Shown in pieces: positions 58,146 through 64,000 of a DNA stretch of 64,000 bases. The stretch covers positions 248,001 to 312,000 of the forward strand of contig NZ_FNUC01000002.1 in NCBI RefSeq assembly GCF_900106035.1, in the 5' to 3' direction. Numbering within the stretch: the stretch's first letter is position 1; each line of letters starts with the position of its first letter. The position numbers and the translations under genes were made by a program. Origin of the DNA: Jiangella alba (GTDB lineage: Bacteria > Actinomycetota > Actinomycetes > Jiangellales > Jiangellaceae). The notes under the pieces were generated by a model. The model worked only from the letters and a program-made list of their open reading frames with translations. It was not told where the DNA came from and did not search any database.

Positions 58146-59102
58146 ATGCTGGAACAGCTCGGCCTCAGCGACGAGGAGCAGACCGCCTACCTCGCCCTGC
58201 TCGACCACGCCCGGCCCGCCACGGCGGCGGACCTGACACCCGCCGGGTCCGCCGAGGCCGTCGAGAAGCTGCTCGACGCGCTGGAGCGGCGCGGCCTGGC
58301 GGACCGGCTGCCGGGCGAGCCGCCCGCGTACCGCCTGGTCGACCCCGCGCTCGCGTTCGCCGAGACGCTGGCCGCCCGGGAACGCGACCTGAAGCGCAGC
58401 CGTGTCCTCGTCGACGAGCTGGCCGTGCGGCACCGCCGCCGCCACGACGCCGTCGAGCCCGGCGACCTCGTCGAGATCGTCACCGGCTCCGAGGCCACCG
58501 CCCGCCGCCTCGTCGACGTCTACAGCAGCGCCCGCACGCAGGTCCGGGCCATGGAGCGGCCGCCGTACGGCGTCGTCAACAGCGAGCCGAACCCGATCGA
58601 GGTCGAGCTGCTGAAGGCCGGCGTCCGGCACCGGGTCCTGTACGAGCAGAGCGCCGTCGACCTGCCCGGCCGGCTGTCCGACCTGATCGGCGGCATCGCC
58701 GCCGGCGAGGAGGCTCGCGTCACGCCCACGCTGCCGGCCCGCATGCTGCTGATCGACGACCGGTATGCCATGGTCCCGGCGACGGCCGGCGCGCTGATCA
58801 CCGACCAGCTGCTGGTCGTCCGTCCCGGCGGGCTGCTGGACGTGCTGGCCGAGGTGTTCGAGGAGACGTGGCTGCGGGCGATGCCGCTGCGGCTGCACCC
58901 CGGCGACCACGACGCGCAGGCCGACGACGACCGCGTCATCCTGAACCTGCTGGCCGCGGGGCTGACGGAGCAGTCGATCGCCCGGCACGTCGGCGCCAGC
59001 CAGCGCACCGTCCAGCGGCGGATCAAGGAGATCAGCGGCCGCCTGGGCGCCCGGACGCGGTTCCAGGCGGGGCTGCAGGCCGCCCGCAACGGCGTGCTGT
59101 AG
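58146..59102 (+). CDS. TrmB/LuxR-type transcription regulator B, next to subtilase B
   Basis: A 318-residue regulator, the same length as regulator A. The TrmB-like N-terminus is MLEQLGLSDEEQTAYLALLDHARPATAADLTPAGSAEAVEKLLDALERRGLADR. A linker helix (RERDLKRSRVLVDELAVRHRRR) and a middle domain (VEIVTGSEATARRLVDVYSSARTQVRAMERPPYG, LPARMLLIDDRYAMVPA) follow. The C-terminal helix-turn-helix is LLAAGLTEQSIARHVGASQRTVQRRIKEISGRLGARTRFQAGL. ATG 58146 has GGAG upstream and starts at the usual TrmB position; GTG 58104 would add 14 residues. It probably controls subtilase B and perhaps itself (inference). Confidence 0.85.
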   Translation: MLEQLGLSDEEQTAYLALLDHARPATAADLTPAGSAEAVEKLLDALERRGLADRLPGEPPAYRLVDPALAFAETLAARERDLKRSRVLVDELAVRHRRRHDAVEPGDLVEIVTGSEATARRLVDVYSSARTQVRAMERPPYGVVNSEPNPIEVELLKAGVRHRVLYEQSAVDLPGRLSDLIGGIAAGEEARVTPTLPARMLLIDDRYAMVPATAGALITDQLLVVRPGGLLDVLAEVFEETWLRAMPLRLHPGDHDAQADDDRVILNLLAAGLTEQSIARHVGASQRTVQRRIKEISGRLGARTRFQAGLQAARNGVL

Positions 59103-59148
59103 GCGGCGGCCGTCCCGGCGAATTGCGTTTCCGGCAGGGCGTGTGAAA

Positions 59149-59154
59149 TATACT
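59149..59154 (+). promoter_or_regulatory. -10 box of the terC transcript
   Basis: TATACT lies just before the riboswitch-like leader, with initiation expected near 59161. A -35 is not clear: TTGCGT at 59123-59128 is 20 bp away. Confidence 0.55.
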
Positions 59155-59163
59155 GGGATCAGC

Positions 59164-59272
59164 GTGGAGGGGAGTACTCCCGACGCGGTGGCATCGTCAT
59201 CACGGATGCTCCCCACACTGGGGAGCCTCCCGGTGCCTCCGGCCCGGTGATCCTGGGCGGACGAGACCTCCG
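59164..59272 (+). ncRNA. yybP-ykoY (manganese) riboswitch candidate
   Basis: The leader of the TerC gene has the two conserved elements of this class: GGAGGGGAGTACTCCC (59166-59181) near the 5' side and GGGCGGACGAGACCTCC (59255-59271) at the 3' side, where GGAGG and CCTCC form the closing stem. GCATCGTCATCACGG lies between them. yybP-ykoY RNAs sense Mn2+ and often precede TerC/Alx or MntP exporters, which fits this gene exactly. The segment from 59273 to 59325 would be the expression platform; CTCACCGGAGAGGACTC contains the likely ribosome site. Confidence 0.78.
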
Positions 59273-59325
59273 GTTGCGCACAGCGCCCGCTGTGCGGTCA
59301 GCTCACCGGAGAGGACTCTGTCTTC

Positions 59326-60438
59326 GTGTTGGACCTGCCCGTGTGGTTCGAAGTCGGAACGCTCGTCGTTCTCGTCCTGCTGCTCATCGCCGACCTCCTC
59401 ATCGTCACCCGCCGCCCGCACGCGCCGTCCATGCGCGAAGCCGGCCTGTGGGTGGCGTTCTACGTGAGCCTGGCGGTCGTGTTCGGCATCGTCCTGGGGT
59501 TCGTCGGCCATGGCCAGGCCTCCGGCGAGTTCTTCGCCGGCTGGCTCACCGAATACAGCCTGAGCGTCGACAACCTGTTCATCTTCGTGATCATCCTGGC
59601 TCAGTTCAAGGTGCCCAGGAAGTACCAGCAGTCGGTGCTGATGTTCGGCATCCTGACGGCCATCGTGCTGCGCGGCGTGTTCATCCTGCTCGGCGCCGCG
59701 CTGATCAACGAGTTCGCCTGGGTGTTCTACATCTTCGGCGCGTTCCTCGTGTACACCGCGGTCAAGCTGGCCAACCAGCAGGTCCACCACGAGGAGCACG
59801 ACGACGAGGAGTACGAGAACGCGTTCATCCGCCGGGCCAAGCGGGTGCTGCCGATGACCACGGAGTACCACGGCATCAAGCTGCGCATCCGCGAGAACGG
59901 CAAGCGGCTCTACACCCCGATGCTCATCGTGTTCCTGTCCATCGCCTCCGCCGACCTGCTGTTCGCCGTCGACTCCATCCCGGCCATCTTCGGGCTGACG
60001 CAGGAGGCGTTCATCGTCTTCACCGCGAACATCTTCGCGCTGATGGGCCTGCGCCAGCTGTACTTCCTCATCGGCGGGCTGCTCGAGCGGCTGATCTACC
60101 TGTCCGCCGGCCTCGCCGTCATCCTGGCGTTCATCGGCGTGAAGCTGGTCCTGCACGCTCTGCACGAGAACAACCTGCCGTTCATCAACGGCGGCGAGCC
60201 GTTCCACAACGTGCCCGAGGTGCCCATCTGGCTGTCGCTGTCGGTCATCATCGGCACGTTGCTGGTCACCACGGTGCTCAGCCTGATGAAATCCCGCCGC
60301 GACGGCCGCGAGGCCGAGGCGGGCGGCTCGGCCGGCCCGGCCCAGCCCGAGGTCGACGGCCCCGCCGCCACCAACGGCGCCGTCGCCGACTCCGTCGAGG
60401 CCGACGAGTCGAGCGCGGCCGAGCACGACCGCCGCTGA
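59326..60438 (+). CDS. TerC/Alx-family integral membrane metal exporter
   Basis: A 370-residue protein with seven or more helices. Family motifs are LTEYSLSVDNLFIFVIILAQFKVP with its buried Asp and SIASADLLFAVDSIPAIFGLTQEAFIVFTANIFALMGLRQLYFL with the second acidic pair. A charged cytoplasmic loop (HHEEHDDEEYENAFIRRAKRVLP) lies mid-protein and an acidic tail follows residue 320. TerC/Alx proteins export Mn2+, in part to load secreted or membrane enzymes, and are named for tellurite resistance. GTG 59326 follows a Mn riboswitch-like leader, so expression should rise with Mn2+. It ends before a strong bidirectional hairpin. Confidence 0.92.
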   Translation: MLDLPVWFEVGTLVVLVLLLIADLLIVTRRPHAPSMREAGLWVAFYVSLAVVFGIVLGFVGHGQASGEFFAGWLTEYSLSVDNLFIFVIILAQFKVPRKYQQSVLMFGILTAIVLRGVFILLGAALINEFAWVFYIFGAFLVYTAVKLANQQVHHEEHDDEEYENAFIRRAKRVLPMTTEYHGIKLRIRENGKRLYTPMLIVFLSIASADLLFAVDSIPAIFGLTQEAFIVFTANIFALMGLRQLYFLIGGLLERLIYLSAGLAVILAFIGVKLVLHALHENNLPFINGGEPFHNVPEVPIWLSLSVIIGTLLVTTVLSLMKSRRDGREAEAGGSAGPAQPEVDGPAATNGAVADSVEADESSAAEHDRR

Positions 60439-60452
60439 CGGCCACTGCACCT

Positions 60453-60500
60453 GATCGTCAACCGCTGGCGACACCCAGACGTCGCCAGCGGTTGACGATC
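60453..60500. terminator. Perfect 20-bp hairpin with 8-nt loop between convergent genes
   Basis: GATCGTCAACCGCTGGCGAC (60453-60472) pairs perfectly with 60481-60500 around ACCCAGAC. It lies between the ends of terC and the DUF4190 gene. It shares stem length, loop length and GATC ends with the hairpin at 54169-54216, though the stem sequence differs. Confidence 0.85.
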
Positions 60501-60525
60501 ACCGCGGCCTGTCGTCGTTCGCCGG

Positions 60526-60828
60526 TCAGGCCGTCGAGGACGCTCCGACCAGCCCGATCAGGAACAACATCCACGCCAGGAACGACCCGATGCCGATGTA
60601 GCCCAGGACGAGCCCGGCGATGGCCAGGCCGCGTCCGCCGACGCTGGGGTCGCGCCTCATCTTCCCGAGCGCCACATGGCCGAAGATCACGGCCAGCAGC
60701 GATCCGAGCCATCCGAGCCACAGGATCCCGAGGACGAGGCTCGCGACCGCGAGGCCACTGGTCGTCCTCGGCTGCTGCATGTAGGCGTACTGCGGTGGTC
60801 CGTACTGCGGCTGGTTCTCGGTGGTCAT
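60526..60828 (-). CDS. DUF4190 small membrane protein
   Basis: A 100-residue protein with a Gln/Pro/Tyr-rich N-terminus (TTENQPQYGPPQYAYMQQPRTTSG) and two or three hydrophobic helices (LAVASLVLGILWLGWLGSLLAVIFGHVALGKMRRDP; GLAIAGLVLGYIGIGSFLAWMLFLIGLV). The GHVALGKMRR...GRGLAIAGLVLGYIG pattern is that of DUF4190. Function unknown. It starts 10 bp after the metallo-hydrolase stop and is the third gene of a minus-strand operon. Confidence 0.9.
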   Translation of the reverse strand: MTTENQPQYGPPQYAYMQQPRTTSGLAVASLVLGILWLGWLGSLLAVIFGHVALGKMRRDPSVGGRGLAIAGLVLGYIGIGSFLAWMLFLIGLVGASSTA

Positions 60829-60838
60829 GGCATGCCCC

Positions 60839-61498
60839 CTACCAGCCGCGGGCTCGCCAGGCGGCCAGGTGCGGCCGTTCGGCGCCCAGCGTGGTGTCGT
60901 CGCCGTGGCCGGGGTAGACCCAGGTCTCGTCGGGCAGGCGGTCGAACAGCTTCGCCTCGACGTCGTCGAGCAGGGAGGTGAAGTCGGCCGCCGAGCGGGT
61001 CTTGCCGACGCCGCCGGGGAAGAGGGAGTCGCCGGTCCAGAGGTGGGGCGGGCCGGTGGGGTCGTCGTACAGGACGGCGAGGCCGCCGGGGGTGTGGCCG
61101 GCCAGGTGGATCAGCTCCACCGCGACGTCGCCGAAGCGCAGCACGTCGCCGCCGGCGGCCACCAGCGCCGTCGGCACCGGGATGGCCGGCGCGTCCGCCG
61201 CGTGCGCCACCGTCACCGCGCCCGGCACGGCCGCCGCCACCTCGGCCAGCGCGCCCCAGTGGTCGGGGTGACGATGAGTGGTGACGACGTAGCGCAGCGG
61301 CCCGTCGCCGCACAGCTCCAGCACGCGCGCGGGCGAGGCGGCCGCGTCGATGAGCAGCTCGTCGCCGGCGAAGCGGTCGCGCAGCACGTAGACGTTCGAC
61401 GCCAGCGGGCCCACGGCCGCCTTGGTGACGACCAGCCGGGCCAGTTCGTGCACGTCCGGCACGCCGCCGGGGGAGACCCGGCCGGTGTAGGAGCTCAC
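60839..61498 (-). CDS. Metallo-beta-lactamase-fold hydrolase (glyoxalase II-like)
   Basis: A 219-residue MBL-fold enzyme. Zinc motifs are TTHRHPDHWGAL (HxHxDH), LAGHTPGGLAVL, LWTGDSLFPGGVGKT and YPGHGDDTTL. This set resembles glyoxalase II or mycothiol/thioester hydrolases. The GTG start (61498) overlaps the upstream DinB-type gene stop by 4 bp (GTGA). Since that neighbour is a probable mycothiol-dependent enzyme, the hydrolase may act on mycothiol conjugates or thioesters (inference). The next gene follows after 10 bp. Confidence 0.9.
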   Translation of the reverse strand: MSSYTGRVSPGGVPDVHELARLVVTKAAVGPLASNVYVLRDRFAGDELLIDAAASPARVLELCGDGPLRYVVTTHRHPDHWGALAEVAAAVPGAVTVAHAADAPAIPVPTALVAAGGDVLRFGDVAVELIHLAGHTPGGLAVLYDDPTGPPHLWTGDSLFPGGVGKTRSAADFTSLLDDVEAKLFDRLPDETWVYPGHGDDTTLGAERPHLAAWRARGW

Positions 61499-62250
61499 AG
61501 CCAGGACGGCAGCGCCGGCAGCGCACCGGCCGGCTGCACCCGCAGCCCGGCGCCGGACGAGCGGCCGATCAGCCAGCTCAGCACGTCGGACGGCGACCCG
61601 CCGACGGTGACGGGCGCCTCGGCGCCCAGGTGCTCGACGCCGGCGCCGTCGATCTCGAGGGTGACGGCGGGGACGTCCTCGCGGCGGCCGAACGCGCGCA
61701 CCGTCTCGTCGAGGGCGCGGCGGACGAACGCGTCCGGCCAGTCGGCCGGGCCGTAGCCGGTGCGCAGGTCGGCGTGGTGCACCTCGAGCTCGCGCAGCCG
61801 CAGCCAGAGCACCCGCCGCCCGGGCAGCGGCTCTCCGGTGGCGGCCGGGCCGCGGCGTACCTGGCGCTCCCAGCCGTCGTCGGGCATCTCCATGACGGCG
61901 CGGACGAAGCGGTCGGCGGAGACGTGCAGGTCGTCGACGATCTCGGCGGCGGGCCGGGTGGCGCCGTCCTCGATGTCGGCGTTGCGGGCCTCGACGCTGG
62001 GATACATCGGGTTCTCGCGGCCGGTGCGGGCCCAGCCGAGCAGGTTGGACAGCGCGTCGGCGTTGCGGGCCACATGCGTGAGGACGTGGGCGCGGGTCCA
62101 GCCGGGACATAGACTGGGGGCGGCCAGGCCGGCGTCGTCGAGCGTGGCGGCCGTCGCGATGAGGCGTTCGGTCGCGGCGGTCACCGGCCCGGCGGCGGGG
62201 GAGTCACCGCCGGAATCGTGGGACATCGGTTCGGCGTTCACGGTGGGCAC
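61495..62250 (-). CDS. Maleylpyruvate isomerase/DinB-family, probably mycothiol-dependent enzyme
   Basis: A product of about 251 residues. The DinB-like four-helix bundle carries LCPGWTRAHVLTHVARNADALSNLLGWARTG, where His residues bind a metal, and LRELEVHHADLRTGYGPADWPDAFVRRALDET, the second metal site (E-x-x-x-H-x-x-D). A C-terminal sterol-carrier-like domain follows (TLEIDGAGVEHLGAEAPVTVGGSPSDVLSWLIGR). Members use mycothiol as cofactor. GTG 62250 lies 7 nt after a minus-strand TAGGTT (62263-62258), supporting a leaderless start; ATG 62226 and ATG 62271 are alternatives. It leads an operon with the metallo-hydrolase and DUF4190 genes. Confidence 0.85.
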   Translation of the reverse strand: MPTVNAEPMSHDSGGDSPAAGPVTAATERLIATAATLDDAGLAAPSLCPGWTRAHVLTHVARNADALSNLLGWARTGRENPMYPSVEARNADIEDGATRPAAEIVDDLHVSADRFVRAVMEMPDDGWERQVRRGPAATGEPLPGRRVLWLRLRELEVHHADLRTGYGPADWPDAFVRRALDETVRAFGRREDVPAVTLEIDGAGVEHLGAEAPVTVGGSPSDVLSWLIGRSSGAGLRVQPAGALPALPSWL

Positions 62251-62323
62251 GGTTTCGAACCTAGCCCTCATCGGCCGCCGGGGCGACTGAGTTGGGCGTC
62301 CCGGACCGTTCGTCCGACCGACC

Positions 62324-62346
62324 TTGTCGGACCCGCCCCCTACGAT
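62324..62346 (+). promoter_or_regulatory. DNA-damage (RecA-NDp/PafBC-type) promoter of uvrA
   Basis: TTGTCGGAC (62324-62332), 8 bp, TACGAT (62341-62346) fits TTGTCRGTG-N8-TAnnnT except for the last two bases of the 9-mer. It leaves a leader of about 100 nt before ATG 62453. No LexA-type palindrome was recognised nearby. Confidence 0.7.
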
Positions 62347-62416
62347 GCAGTGAACGGTCCGTCTGTCCGGCAGACCCGCCAACAACACGACGATGCAGTG
62401 AACCGTACGTCTGTCC
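62342..62416 (+). repeat. 27-bp direct repeat in the uvrA leader
   Basis: ACGATGCAGTGAAC-[GGTCC or CGTAC]-GTCTGTCC occurs at 62342-62368 and 62390-62416, 48 bp apart start to start. The first copy starts in the -10 box. It may be a duplicated regulatory or leader segment. Confidence 0.75.
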
Positions 62417-62452
62417 AGCGCACCACCCCGACACCGGAGCCCACGCGACCTC

Positions 62453-64000
<1,548 letters not shown>

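Noticed and set aside
54211-58236. Open frame of 1341 codons antisense to subtilase B
   Set aside because: Composition is Arg/Gly/Val/Asp shadow. It also runs through the intergenic hairpin and into regulator B.

Overview
The window is a very GC-rich chromosomal segment of an actinomycete. This rests on strong G/C third-position bias, frequent GTG starts, 4-bp ATGA-type gene overlaps, class E sortase, SARP/AfsR and ANTAR regulators, a mycothiol-type DinB enzyme, and the order pdtaR - liv transport - polA - rpsA - coaE - uvrB - uvrA, which from memory is conserved in filamentous actinobacteria. A Jiangella-like or Kribbella-like soil actinomycete is my best guess; this is inference, not proof.

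Layout. 0-5.4 kb: the start of an MFS drug exporter, a class E sortase, a ribbon-helix-helix/Clp-N regulator with its own palindromic operator, and a SARP-NB-ARC-TPR regulator. 5.5-15.5 kb: an unusual tRNA-Leu(CAA), pdtaR, two Liv-type binding lipoproteins, a Tat-exported M20 amidohydrolase, and on the other strand the livHMGF permease/ATPase genes. 15.7-21.2 kb: DUF554 protein, thioesterase, DNA polymerase I, and a secreted lytic transglycosylase. 21.2-39.3 kb: a block rich in accessory-looking genes. It holds a flippase, an xxxLxxG heptad-repeat surface protein with a coupled membrane protein, and twin P-loop kinases. It also holds an AftD-type envelope glycan cluster (GT-C-like membrane protein, DUF2613, GT4, methyltransferase, AftD, DUF3068) resembling mycobacterial Rv0224c-Rv0227c/Rv0236c. 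39.4-48.9 kb: rpsA, lipoprotein, GPP34 protein, TetR regulator, coaE-GrpB fusion, AAA ATPase, uvrB. 49.3-59.1 kb: two exported subtilases of 1254 and 1253 residues arranged tail to tail, flanked by two 318-residue TrmB/LuxR-type regulators. 59.1-64 kb: a Mn-riboswitch-controlled TerC exporter, an operon of DinB enzyme, metallo-hydrolase and DUF4190 protein, and the start of uvrA.

How the parts work together. polA, uvrB and uvrA each carry a match to the RecA-independent (PafBC-type) DNA-damage promoter TTGTCRGTG-N8-TAnnnT, so this excision-repair set is probably co-induced. The liv genes and binding proteins form one uptake system, although the amidohydrolase separates them. The AftD block probably builds or decorates an envelope glycan. 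The regulator/subtilase pair looks like a duplicated secreted-protease module and is the best candidate here for an undescribed system.

Intergenic DNA is unusually repeat-rich: four separate tandem arrays, a dispersed palindromic family with at least five copies (one inside a coding sequence), and two long hairpins of identical geometry (20-bp stem, 8-nt loop) between convergent genes. Many genes have a TAnnnT box 6-7 nt before the start codon, indicating leaderless transcripts.
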